Below are positions 1 through 7,899 of a stretch of DNA of 64,000 bases, piece after piece (the stretch's first letter is position 1; each line of letters opens with the position of its first letter). A program made the position numbers and the translations under genes. Source of the DNA: Chloroflexota bacterium (GTDB lineage Bacteria > Chloroflexota > JAHJIN01); NCBI GenBank assembly GCA_018823415.1, contig JAHJIN010000501.1, positions 46,518 through 110,517 on the forward strand, given 5' to 3'. The notes below the pieces were generated by a model. That model saw only the letters and a program-made list of their open reading frames with translations. It made no database searches and was not told the origin of the DNA.

Positions 1-30
1 GTGAACCCAACACGATATGGAGATCTCAAC

Positions 31-693
31 ATGACCAACTTGCGAATTGCATTCTGCGTGGGCTTATTGGCCCTGAGCCTGGCGCTCGCGATGGCGGGCT
101 GCGAATCGGCGGCCGAACCCACGCCGGCGCCCACGTGGACGGCGCGCGTGGTCCAAGTGGTGGTGACGGCGACCCCGTCGCCCACCCCCCCGGCGACACC
201 CACGCCCACCGCCACTGAAACGCCCATCCCGTCGCCCACCGCCACCGCGACGCCGGTGCCCACTGATACGCCGGTGCCCACCGCCACCAACACCCCCAAG
301 CCCAAACCAACCCGGACGCCGGCCCCCCCGCCCACGGCCACCACGCCGCCCTATGACTTTGTGATCCTCAGCGGCCCGGCCGGCGAGCGCACGCCAGCCA
401 CCACCAATTTCAAAGGCTATGTGTATGATGCCGCCGGCCAGCCGCTTAACGGCGTGTGGCTGTACTTGAGAGAGAATAGCGGCTGGGAAGCCTGGACCGT
501 GACCGGCTATAGCGCCGATCCGCCGGGCTATTACAGCTATGGCCTCAAAGACTATTCCGTCAACGGCGCGTGGGGACTGTGTATCGTGCGCGAACAAGGA
601 AGCCGCGAGGCCATCTCCCCGTGGGCCTCGTTCCAGACCAGCTTTGACCTGGAAATTTCGACGTTCACTACCGACTGGAAACGCACGTATTGA
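31..693 (+). CDS. Secreted Thr/Pro-rich lipoprotein with C-terminal beta-sandwich-like domain (copy 1)
   Basis: The predicted protein is 220 aa and should be a surface lipoprotein. The ATG at 31 is chosen because GGAG lies about 10 bases upstream and it gives a signal peptide ending in the lipobox AMAGC; the GTG at position 1 would add 10 residues in front of it. A low-complexity Thr/Pro linker of about 80 residues (TPTATxTP-type repeats) follows. The C-terminal ~110 residues contain a VYDAAGQPLNGVWLYL segment that resembles carboxypeptidase-regulatory/transthyretin-like beta-sandwiches. The next gene encodes a clear paralogue with the same layout, ending DWKRTY here and DWKRTW there. The function is unknown; display of a small binding domain away from the membrane is inference. 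Confidence 0.7.
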   Translation: MTNLRIAFCVGLLALSLALAMAGCESAAEPTPAPTWTARVVQVVVTATPSPTPPATPTPTATETPIPSPTATATPVPTDTPVPTATNTPKPKPTRTPAPPPTATTPPYDFVILSGPAGERTPATTNFKGYVYDAAGQPLNGVWLYLRENSGWEAWTVTGYSADPPGYYSYGLKDYSVNGAWGLCIVREQGSREAISPWASFQTSFDLEISTFTTDWKRTY

Positions 694-696
694 TGG

Positions 697-716
697 TGGA
701 TTGGTAGATTGGTAGC
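697..716. repeat. Short TTGGTAG tandem repeat in an intergenic gap
   Basis: The gap between the two lipoprotein genes reads as back-to-back degenerate copies of GATTGGTA just before the GAGGAG ribosome binding site. The same motif family recurs near 52.1, 53.6, 56.3 and 57.7 kb. Confidence 0.6.
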
Positions 717-727
717 GAGGAGTCGGG

Positions 728-1393
728 ATGCGATTTGCCATGCGTTGTAAACAAGGGTTTGTTTGGATAGTGTTGCTCATCGCCGGGGGAACGCTGCTGG
801 CTGGCTGCGAGACCGGCCCGGCGCCGATTCCCACGCTGCCGGCTACACAGACCGCCGAGGTAGCCACGGTGGTGATCACGGCTACCCCGTCACCCACGCC
901 ACCGGTGACGCCTACGCCTATGGCCACTGCCACGCCTACCGCGACGGCGTCGCCCACCATGACTGCGACGCCGGTGCCTACCGACACGCCGGTGCCCACC
1001 GCCACCGACACCCCCCGGCCCCAACCAACCCGGACGCCGGCCCCGCCGCCCACTGCCACCACCCCGCCTTTCGCGTTCATGCCCGACGGTCCCACGCGCC
1101 ACGAGTCCAACCCTTCGTTCACCGAGATTCGCGGCGTGGTGCGCACCGCCGACGGCACACCGCTGGACGGCGTCATCGTGATACTGGACACCGGGGGCCA
1201 ACGCATTCCGCTACCCACCGGCCAACGACCCGGCTACTACTCGTGGGTCTGGTGTGACTGGGCCCGCGATGGCATTTTTGACATGTACGTGCTGGGGGCA
1301 GACGGCCAGCGAGCCTCACCGGTGATCAAGGTGCAAACCTTTAGCGAAGGCTGGATGGCCATCGCCATCCAGGACTGGAAACGCACCTGGTAG
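728..1393 (+). CDS. Secreted Thr/Pro-rich lipoprotein with C-terminal beta-sandwich-like domain (copy 2)
   Basis: This 221-aa paralogue of the preceding gene has a signal peptide with the lipobox LLAGC, a Thr/Pro-rich stalk (about residues 35-115) and a C-terminal domain with VVRTADGTPLDGVIVILD, again like a carboxypeptidase-regulatory-type sandwich. GCGAGGAG lies 8 bases before the ATG. The shared stalk and the matching C-terminal ends point to a tandem duplication. It is followed after 21 bases by the penicillin-binding protein, so the three genes probably form one transcript with a cell-envelope theme. No catalytic motif is visible. Confidence 0.7.
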   Translation: MRFAMRCKQGFVWIVLLIAGGTLLAGCETGPAPIPTLPATQTAEVATVVITATPSPTPPVTPTPMATATPTATASPTMTATPVPTDTPVPTATDTPRPQPTRTPAPPPTATTPPFAFMPDGPTRHESNPSFTEIRGVVRTADGTPLDGVIVILDTGGQRIPLPTGQRPGYYSWVWCDWARDGIFDMYVLGADGQRASPVIKVQTFSEGWMAIAIQDWKRTW

Positions 1394-1414
1394 CCATATA
1401 ACAGGGAGAATCCC

Positions 1415-4408
1415 ATGTCTGTCGTATCCACGCGCCGCAAGCGCATCTATTTGCGGCGAAATCGTCGCAAAAAAAGCAACATCCTGATCCCCATCCTATC
1501 AGTGATGGGTGGCCTGGTCTTTGCCAGCGTGTTCGGGGTATTGTTGACCATGGGCCTGGGGGTGGGCGCCGCATTTGGCATATACACCTACTTTGCCCAG
1601 GACTTGCCAGACCCGGAAGGCGTCGTCGCCGTGACGCGCGCTTCGTTCAAGACCACCAAGATCTATGACCGCAACGGCATCCTGCTCTACGAGATCGTAG
1701 ACCCGCAAGGGGGCGACCGCATCCCGATCAAGCTGGACCAGGTGCCCAAGTACCTCATCTATGCCACCGTCGCCAGCGAAGACGCCAGCTTTTACGAAAA
1801 CCCGGGCTTTGACCCCCGGGGCGTGTTGCGCGCGGCCGTCAACAACCTCACCGGCGGTGGTCGCCAGGGCGCCAGCTCGATCACCCAGCAATTGGTCAAG
1901 AACGTGCTGCTGGACCCAGAAGAACGCTACGAGATCTCGTACGAGCGCAAGATCCGCGAGGCGATCCTGGCCATGGAACTGTCGCGGCGCTATTCCAAAG
2001 ACCAGATTCTGGAATGGTACCTCAACACCAACAACTATGGCAACCGAGCCTATGGCGTGGAGGCCGCCGCCCAGAACTATTACGGCAAGCACGCGTGGGA
2101 GCTGGACCTGGCCGAGTGCGCCATGCTCGCCGCCATCCCCCAGTACCCGGCCGCCAACTCGCCGGTCGAAAACCCGGACCGGGCTAAAAGTGTGCGCGAG
2201 GCCGTGCTCACATCCATGGTCCGTGAAGGTTACATCACCCAGTCCCAGGCCGAAACCGCCGCCAGCCAGCCACTCAACGTCGTGACCAAAGAATACGACA
2301 TCAAGGCCCCGCACTTTGTGTTCTATGTGCGGCAATTGCTGGAAGAAAAATACAGCCTGCCTATGGTCTATCGCGGCGGCCTCAAGATCTACACAACCCT
2401 GGACCTGAGCATGCAAGACAAGGTCCAGGAAATCGCCCGTGAGCACGTGGCCTCCATGAAACCCGAGCAAAACGTCCACAACGCTGCCGTGGTGGTGCTA
2501 AACACCAACACAGCCGAGATCCTTACCATGCTGGGCAGCCTGGACTATTACAACAAGGGCATCGATGGACAGGTGAACGTGGCCCTGGCCGAACGCCAGC
2601 CCGGGTCCTCCTTCAAGCCCTTTACCTATGTGACAGCGTTTTCCCTGGACTGGACCCCGGCCAATATGGTCTTGGACGTGCGCACCTCGTTCGCTGACCC
2701 GCCGCACCCGCCCTACATCCCTGAAAACGTGGACGGCAAGTTCCTGGGACCCATTACCCTGCGCTATGCCCTGGCGAACAGCCGCAACATCCCGGCCCTC
2801 AAGGTGATGGACCATGTGGGAGTCCAGAATGTGCTGGACATGGCCCACAAAATGGGCATCAACACGCTGAACCGCGAAGGCGTGTATGGCCTTAGCCTCA
2901 CGCTGGGCGGCGGCGAAGTGACGTTGCTAGACGAGGCCTTTGCCTACATGGTCTTTGCCAACGCCGGCCAGGCCCACGGCGAGCCGATCCCGGTCGAACG
3001 GCAGCGCGAAGGCTATCGCGAGGTCAACCCGGTGGCCATCTTGAAGGTGGTCGATGCCGAAGGACGCACCTTGTACGAATACCAGGAGCCTACCAAGGTC
3101 CCGGTGCTCAGCACCCAACTGGCCTGGCTCGTCACCAGCATCCTGTCCGACAACCGCGCCCGCCGCGAAACCTTTGGCTGGGACACTCCACTGGAAATAG
3201 ACCGGCCCGCCGTCGTCAAGACCGGCTCCACCAACAACTGGCGCGACTCGTGGACCCTGGGCTTTACACCCGACTATACCGTGGGCGTATGGGTGGGCAA
3301 TTCCGACAACACGGCCATGGACCGCGTGCCCGGTTCCCAGGGCGCCGGCCCCATCTGGCACAATGTCATGATGGCCATCCACGAAGGTCTGGCCGTCCGC
3401 GATTTCGAGCGCCCGGCCGAAGGGCTGGTGCAGGCCACGGTCTGCCAGGAAAGCGGGCTACGGGCCACGCAAAACTGCCCGCACGTGTACCGCGAGTGGT
3501 TCCTGGACGGGACCGAGCCCCAGGACGAGTGCAACATTCACCAAAAGCTCCGCATCTGCACCGCCTCGGGCAAGCTCGCCACGCCCAACTGCCCGTTGGA
3601 TCTGGTGGAAGAAACGGTATTCATGGTATTGCCGCCCGAGGCCGCTGACTGGGTGCGAGAAAACAACGTCCTCCAGCCCCCCACCCAATATTGCGACCTG
3701 CACGGCCCCAGCACCTCCAACGCCGACGTCGCCATCATCCAGCCCAGCACCTATGCCTATGTGGGCGGCGTCGCCGAGATCATGGGCAACGCCCGGGGCG
3801 GCAATTTCCAGTTCTACAAGCTGGAATACGGCAAGGGCTTTGCGCCCAAGGACTGGCTCCAGATCGGCGGGCTGCACAACAATCAGGTGAGCAACGGCCT
3901 GCTGGAATACTGGGACACCACCGGCCTGGACGAAGGACCTTACACACTCCAGCTCAGCGTGGTGGGCTGGGACGGCAGCTATCGCCAGACCAGCATCCAG
4001 GTGACGGTGGACAATACGCCGCCGGACGTACAACTGACCTATCCCATCACCGGCGAGCTGTTCATCATGGAGCTGGACAAGGTGATCAAGGTCCATGCCG
4101 ACGCCACAGACAATACCTCCATGGACCGGGTCGAGTTCTATGTCGACAATATCACCCAGCCCTTTGGCATTGCCACCATGGCCCCATTCAACCAGGAATG
4201 GAAGATCGTCATGACCACCACCCTCACCGAGACGCACTCGGTCTATGTCATCGGCTATGACAGCACCGGCAACAGCACTCAGACCTACGAAGTCCAGTTC
4301 CAGGTGATCCACAAGCCCAAGCCCACCGAGGCCAGCGCGCCGTGGTGGGACATCGACCAGCCACGACTGGTGGCAGTGGTGCCGCCAAGCCGGTGGTGGG
4401 GCACCTAG
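1415..4408 (+). CDS. Class A bifunctional penicillin-binding protein (PBP1-type) with Cys-containing and Ig-like C-terminal extension
   Basis: This 997-aa membrane-bound protein should polymerise glycan strands and cross-link peptidoglycan. It has a basic N-terminus and one membrane segment (about residues 20-55). A GT51 transglycosylase domain follows, with the conserved stretches EDASFYENPGFD and GASSITQQLVKN. The transpeptidase domain has SSFK (Ser near 398), SRN (near 456) and KTGST (near 601). After residue ~670 there is a segment with several cysteines and then an Ig-like/bacterial surface domain (IQVTVDNTPPDVQLTYP). The total length exceeds a minimal PBP1A (about 750-850 aa) because of this tail. 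All catalytic motifs look intact, and an AGGGAG site precedes the ATG. Confidence 0.93.
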   Translation: MSVVSTRRKRIYLRRNRRKKSNILIPILSVMGGLVFASVFGVLLTMGLGVGAAFGIYTYFAQDLPDPEGVVAVTRASFKTTKIYDRNGILLYEIVDPQGGDRIPIKLDQVPKYLIYATVASEDASFYENPGFDPRGVLRAAVNNLTGGGRQGASSITQQLVKNVLLDPEERYEISYERKIREAILAMELSRRYSKDQILEWYLNTNNYGNRAYGVEAAAQNYYGKHAWELDLAECAMLAAIPQYPAANSPVENPDRAKSVREAVLTSMVREGYITQSQAETAASQPLNVVTKEYDIKAPHFVFYVRQLLEEKYSLPMVYRGGLKIYTTLDLSMQDKVQEIAREHVASMKPEQNVHNAAVVVLNTNTAEILTMLGSLDYYNKGIDGQVNVALAERQPGSSFKPFTYVTAFSLDWTPANMVLDVRTSFADPPHPPYIPENVDGKFLGPITLRYALANSRNIPALKVMDHVGVQNVLDMAHKMGINTLNREGVYGLSLTLGGGEVTLLDEAFAYMVFANAGQAHGEPIPVERQREGYREVNPVAILKVVDAEGRTLYEYQEPTKVPVLSTQLAWLVTSILSDNRARRETFGWDTPLEIDRPAVVKTGSTNNWRDSWTLGFTPDYTVGVWVGNSDNTAMDRVPGSQGAGPIWHNVMMAIHEGLAVRDFERPAEGLVQATVCQESGLRATQNCPHVYREWFLDGTEPQDECNIHQKLRICTASGKLATPNCPLDLVEETVFMVLPPEAADWVRENNVLQPPTQYCDLHGPSTSNADVAIIQPSTYAYVGGVAEIMGNARGGNFQFYKLEYGKGFAPKDWLQIGGLHNNQVSNGLLEYWDTTGLDEGPYTLQLSVVGWDGSYRQTSIQVTVDNTPPDVQLTYPITGELFIMELDKVIKVHADATDNTSMDRVEFYVDNITQPFGIATMAPFNQEWKIVMTTTLTETHSVYVIGYDSTGNSTQTYEVQFQVIHKPKPTEASAPWWDIDQPRLVAVVPPSRWWGT

Positions 4409-4429
4409 GATTCTTTGTGTCAATACAGG

Positions 4430-4471
4430 GGCGGGCCGGCTCATCCGGTCTCACCGGGCGAGCGGCCCGCC
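4430..4471. terminator. Intergenic stem-loop after the PBP gene
   Basis: Nine bases GGCGGGCCG (4430-4438) pair with CGGCCCGCC (4463-4471), with a smaller CCGG pairing inside. There is no T-run, so attenuation or mRNA stabilisation is as likely as termination. Confidence 0.4.
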
Positions 4472-4504
4472 TATGAATGCAACCCTACTCTTGTTGGAGG
4501 ACCT

Positions 4505-5689
4505 ATGAGCTACCGATATGCGATCCTGGGGGCCGGGCGGCAGGGCATCGCCGCGGCATATGACTTGGCCCGGTTTGGCGACGCAAGCCAGATCATCCTG
4601 GCGGACGTGGACCAAGCCACGGCCCAGGCTGCGGCCGACCGGGTGAACCGACTGGCCGGCGCCAACCTCACCGTGGCCCAGGCTGCCGACGTGACCGACG
4701 AGGCGGCGTTGACGGCACTGCTGACCGACGCCCAGATCGACGCACTGCTCTCGGCCGTGCCGTACCGGTTCAACGTGGGCATTGCCCGGGCAGCGGTGGC
4801 GGCCGGCGCGCATATGGCCGACTTGGGCGGCAACACCGACGTGGTGCGCGTCCAACTGGCGCTGCACGAACAAGCACTGGCGGCCGGCGTAAGCATTATC
4901 CCCGACTGCGGCCTCATGCCGGGTCTGGGCAACACCCTGGCCGTGTACGCCCTGGAGCAGATGGACACCCCCCGCGAGGTGCGCATCTGGGTGGGCGGTC
5001 TTCCCCAGCGGCCCCGCCCCCCGTTCCACTACCAACTCACCTTTAACATCCGGGGGCTCACCAACGAGTACAGCGGCCACGCCGTGTACCTGCGCGACGG
5101 GCGCATCACCGAGGTCGAGGCCCTCACCGAGCCGGAGTCCATCGAGTTCCCTGAGCCGGTGGGCTGCTGCGAGGCGTTCGTGACCAGCGGCGGCACGTCC
5201 ACCGGCCCCGAAACGTTCGCCGGCCGGCTCCAGGTGTACGAGGAAAAGACGGTGCGCTATCCCGGCCACCTGGCGCAACTCCAGGCCATGAAAGCCCTGG
5301 GCCTGCTGGACCCCACGCCCATCTCCATCGACGACGGTGCCGTGGCCCCACGCGACATCTTCGAGGCGCTGCTGGAACCCCGCATCACGTTCCCCGGCGA
5401 CCCCGACGTGGTGGTGTTGCGCGTACAGGCCCAAGGCCGGCGCGGCGTTGACGAGGTGCAAGTGACGCTGGACCTGCTGGATTGGTACGACAAGGGCACC
5501 GGCTTGACGGCGATGGAGCGCACTACCGGATTCCCGGCGGCAATGGTGGTGGCCATGATGGCCCAGGGCCAGACGCCTCGCGGGGCCGTGCCGCTGGAAG
5601 TGGCAGTGCCGGCCCGGCCCACCGTAGAAGGGCTGGCAGCGCGCGGCATCCACCTTACCGAGCACATCACCATCACCCACAGCCACTAA
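4505..5689 (+). CDS. Saccharopine dehydrogenase-like NAD(P)-dependent oxidoreductase
   Basis: The ATG at 4505 follows TTGGAGGACCT, giving 394 aa. The N-terminus has a Rossmann nucleotide-binding loop, AILGAGRQGIAAAYDL. The segments SAVPYRFNVGIARAAV and GVSIIPDCGLMPGLGN are typical of the saccharopine dehydrogenase C/N family (Lys9/LysDH-like). Members reduce or oxidise lysine-derived or other amino-acid imines, and the true substrate cannot be read from sequence. No lysine pathway genes are adjacent. It lies between an envelope gene and a convergent acetyltransferase, so the context does not help assign a role. Confidence 0.8.
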   Translation: MSYRYAILGAGRQGIAAAYDLARFGDASQIILADVDQATAQAAADRVNRLAGANLTVAQAADVTDEAALTALLTDAQIDALLSAVPYRFNVGIARAAVAAGAHMADLGGNTDVVRVQLALHEQALAAGVSIIPDCGLMPGLGNTLAVYALEQMDTPREVRIWVGGLPQRPRPPFHYQLTFNIRGLTNEYSGHAVYLRDGRITEVEALTEPESIEFPEPVGCCEAFVTSGGTSTGPETFAGRLQVYEEKTVRYPGHLAQLQAMKALGLLDPTPISIDDGAVAPRDIFEALLEPRITFPGDPDVVVLRVQAQGRRGVDEVQVTLDLLDWYDKGTGLTAMERTTGFPAAMVVAMMAQGQTPRGAVPLEVAVPARPTVEGLAARGIHLTEHITITHSH

Positions 5690-5708
5690 ACACAGCGGGC
5701 AGTAAACC

Positions 5709-5760
5709 AAAGGGCACCAAGGGCACAAAGGCAGCCAGCCTAGCGTCCCTGGTGTCCTTT
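5709..5760. terminator. Convergent inverted repeat made of short tandem units
   Basis: AAAGGGCACCAAGGG (5709-5723) pairs imperfectly with CCCTGGTGTCCTTT (5747-5760). It sits between two genes pointing at each other, where it can stop both transcripts. The left arm is itself a degenerate tandem repeat (CCAAAGGGCA / CCAAGGGCA / CAAAGGCA). Confidence 0.55.
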
Positions 5761-5781
5761 ATTGTATGCTCCAACCAGCCC

Positions 5782-6252
5782 CTATGCCGGTTCAACCCGC
5801 TTTTCGTAGAACATGGTCTCGTGTTCCACAAACCCCAGCGACCGATAGAGCCGGCGCGCGGCGGCGTTTTCGGGACGCGCCAGCAGGCGCACGCCGGCCA
5901 ACCCCAGTTCGCCGGCCAGTTGCGCCGCGGCCTCCAACAACGCCGCTCCCACGCCATGCCGTCGATACGCCGGCAGCACGTACACCTCGTCCACGAACAG
6001 GAACCCGGCCCGCACGTCTAGCTTGGGGATGCGACACACGGCCACATAGCCGGCCAGCTCGCCGCTGGCCCGGGCCACCAATACCCAGAACCAATCGGAC
6101 CCGGTCACGTCATGACGGGCCAGGGCTTGCCTCAACCCGGCCACGGCCCGGTCCGGGACTTGCGGGTCAGCCGGCGTTTCGGCGCTGGCGATGGCCCGGA
6201 CCAGTTCGGTCAACTCGTGGGCCGTTTCGGGCCGGATGATAGTGACGGACAT
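5782..6252 (-). CDS. GNAT family N-acetyltransferase
   Basis: The predicted protein has 156 aa. The ATG at 6252 is preceded on the coding strand by GGAGGGTGCCC, which decides the start over longer in-frame options. The acetyl-CoA pyrophosphate loop motif is RRHGVGAALLEAA (motif A), with upstream FLFVDEVYVLPAY, and the C-terminal pattern ENAAARRLYRSLGFVEHE is standard for GNATs. The acceptor substrate is not predictable. It is monocistronic and convergent with the saccharopine-dehydrogenase-like gene. Confidence 0.88.
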   Translation of the reverse strand: MSVTIIRPETAHELTELVRAIASAETPADPQVPDRAVAGLRQALARHDVTGSDWFWVLVARASGELAGYVAVCRIPKLDVRAGFLFVDEVYVLPAYRRHGVGAALLEAAAQLAGELGLAGVRLLARPENAAARRLYRSLGFVEHETMFYEKRVEPA

Positions 6253-6370
6253 GGGCACCCTCCGCGTCTGGACTCGGGCCATTATACCCGATCCGCGCGT
6301 GCCGGTCCACAATATGAGGGCCGGAACCTTGCGGTCCCGGCCCTCGAAGTGCGCTAGTGGTGCTTGTGGT

Positions 6371-7249
6371 TTACTGGGTCTCGGTCTTGTTGCCCGGGGG
6401 ACACCAAGATCCACCCCGGCCGCCATGTCCCATCATACCTGGGCCACCCCGGCCGCCAAACTTGCCTCCGACCTTGTCGGCGCCTTCCAGATAGCTGGGG
6501 GCCATGACGCGCGTGACGTTCAAAAGCGCGTCTGCCTGGGCCTGGGTCAGCCGACCGTCAGTCACCGCCTGGTCCAACCGTTCTTTTTCCGCCGCCACAA
6601 TGGCGTTCACCAGCGTGTCGGTGGAAACACCCTTTTCCTGGGCCAGTTCAGTGATGGTCTTGCCATCCCGCATAGCGGTCATCAGCTCGGTCTGGGTTAT
6701 CCCCAGGGCCTTGGCCATGACCGACATGGGGTTGTTGTCGGCAAAGGACTGCTCCAGATACGTGGGCGCAAAGACGCGCACGGCTTCCAGGATGGCATCG
6801 GCCTGGGTCTGGGTCAGGTCGCCATTGGTCACAGATAGATCCAGGCTGGTCTTGTAGGCCGCCACGATGTCGTTGACGATAGCATCGGTGGAGACACTCT
6901 TGGCCTGGGCCAGTTGAGCAATCGACTTGCCGTTCTGGAGTTCTGTTTGCAGGTCAGACTGCGTCATCCCCAGAGACGTGGCGACCACGTTCATGATGTT
7001 GACGTTGCCGGTGCCGGGCAGTCCTCGCAGACCAAACCCGCCGGGCCGGCCACCGCGCATGAAATCCCCCCCATCGAACCCGCGCCCCATCATGGGCCAG
7101 CCTTCGTGACCGCCCGGATTACGCGCGCCAGGTTCCGGCGTGGGGGTCTGGGCCAGGGCCGCACCACCCACCACCAGCGTAAACAACACCGCCAGCGTCA
7201 GGGCGCCCGATAGGCCAAAGCCCAGCAAACCAATACGCTTCCAATTCAT
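6371..7249 (-). CDS. Secreted DUF2680/YckD-like repeat protein
   Basis: The predicted protein has 292 aa with a signal peptide ending near AALAQT. AAGGAGG lies before the ATG at 7249. Two homologous ~85-residue repeats each carry LGxTQxxLxxxxxxGKxIxxLAQxKxVSTDxxVNxIVAA, followed by a ThrGln-rich segment (DLTQTQADAI / RLTQAQADAL). This pattern is seen in DUF2680-type exported proteins of unknown function. Gly/Met/Arg-rich stretches (MMGRGFDGGDFMRGGRPGG and GGRGGPGMMGHGGRGG) flank the repeats and look like flexible or metal-tolerant low-complexity arms. No enzyme motif is present. Confidence 0.72.
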   Translation of the reverse strand: MNWKRIGLLGFGLSGALTLAVLFTLVVGGAALAQTPTPEPGARNPGGHEGWPMMGRGFDGGDFMRGGRPGGFGLRGLPGTGNVNIMNVVATSLGMTQSDLQTELQNGKSIAQLAQAKSVSTDAIVNDIVAAYKTSLDLSVTNGDLTQTQADAILEAVRVFAPTYLEQSFADNNPMSVMAKALGITQTELMTAMRDGKTITELAQEKGVSTDTLVNAIVAAEKERLDQAVTDGRLTQAQADALLNVTRVMAPSYLEGADKVGGKFGGRGGPGMMGHGGRGGSWCPPGNKTETQ

Positions 7250-7297
7250 AGATACACCTCCTTTTTCGTGTGTTCGTCTTGTTGCTCTTGGAAGCCA

Positions 7298-7316
7298 TCG
7301 AGGGACCGTCCCTCGA
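7298..7316 (-). promoter_or_regulatory. Leader hairpin upstream of the DUF2680-like gene
   Basis: TCGAGGGA (7298-7305) and TCCCTCGA (7309-7316) form a perfect 8-bp stem with a 3-base loop. It lies in the 5' leader of the minus-strand gene, between its likely -10 and its ribosome binding site. Confidence 0.4.
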
Positions 7317-7326
7317 CTCTGACCCA

Positions 7327-7335
7327 AGTATAGCA
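7327..7335 (-). promoter_or_regulatory. Extended -10 promoter element for the DUF2680-like gene
   Basis: On the minus strand the sequence reads TGCTATACT, an extended -10 (TGnTATACT). No good -35 is visible 17 bases upstream, which fits an extended -10 promoter. Confidence 0.5.
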
Positions 7336-7385
7336 GATGATTATGGAGAACCGATGGAAAACCTGTTGGGATCGTGTGGAGTTTA

Positions 7386-7414
7386 TTGACAGCGTTGGCC
7401 CCAGGCGGTATAAT
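7386..7414 (+). promoter_or_regulatory. Consensus sigma-70-type promoter for the STAS gene
   Basis: TTGACA (7386-7391) and TATAAT (7409-7414) are separated by exactly 17 bases. This is a perfect consensus housekeeping promoter, about 37 bases before the gene start. Confidence 0.85.
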
Positions 7415-7450
7415 GAAGGCTGTTATCCACACGGGGAGGAGCGGTTGAAC

Positions 7451-7807
7451 ATGGGAGAGATCACAGTCCACACACGCTGGACCGAGGAAGGGATTGCTGT
7501 CCTGAGCCTGACTGGCCGGCTCGACGCCCAGTCTGCGCCAGTGGTCCAGCAGACCTTGTGCGCGCTGATGGAGCGCGATGGGCACCACGTGCTGGTCAAC
7601 ATGGCCGAGGTCAATTTTATCGACAGTACCGGGCTGACGGCGCTGATGGCCGGGTTTCAACTGGCCGCAGCGCAAGGCCGATCGGTGCGGGTGTGCTGCG
7701 TCCAGCCTAACGTACGCGTGGTGCTCCAGTTAACCATGCTCGACCGGCTCCTGTCCGTCCACGACGACGAGGCCGGAGCCCTAGCCAACTTTCCTCAGTC
7801 CACATAG
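7451..7807 (+). CDS. STAS-domain anti-sigma factor antagonist-like protein
   Basis: The predicted protein has 118 aa and consists of one STAS domain. LSLTGRLDAQSAP is the first strand-helix of the family. VNMAEVNFIDSTGLTALM contains the conserved D-S-T-G-L motif, whose Ser is the phosphorylation site in SpoIIAA/RsbV-type antagonists. The ATG at 7451 is 10 bases after GGAGGA; a TTG at 7445 in the same frame is an alternative start only 4 bases from that site. No kinase or sigma factor is adjacent, so the partner switching module, if any, is encoded elsewhere. Confidence 0.85.
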   Translation: MGEITVHTRWTEEGIAVLSLTGRLDAQSAPVVQQTLCALMERDGHHVLVNMAEVNFIDSTGLTALMAGFQLAAAQGRSVRVCCVQPNVRVVLQLTMLDRLLSVHDDEAGALANFPQST

Positions 7808-7812
7808 CGCTT

Positions 7813-7885
7813 GGAAAGAGATAGAGGCGGGTCTTTGCCCCTGTCTCTGTTTCTGTCTCTATCTCTATTTCGCTTCCATCTCTAT
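7813..7885. repeat. Pyrimidine-rich tandem repeat with inverted arm
   Basis: After the STAS gene, AGAGATAGAG (7817-7826) is complementary to CTCTATCTCT (7857-7866). The right arm continues as degenerate 6-7 base units (CTGTCT, TTCTGT, CTCTAT). It resembles the other short-unit inverted repeats in this window and may serve as a terminator. Confidence 0.5.
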
Positions 7886-7899
7886 CCCCAGGAGTTACA

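Noticed and set aside
180..330. DNA repeats in the lipoprotein genes as a mobile or satellite element
   Set aside because: They encode the Thr/Pro-rich stalk in frame and are explained by codon reuse.
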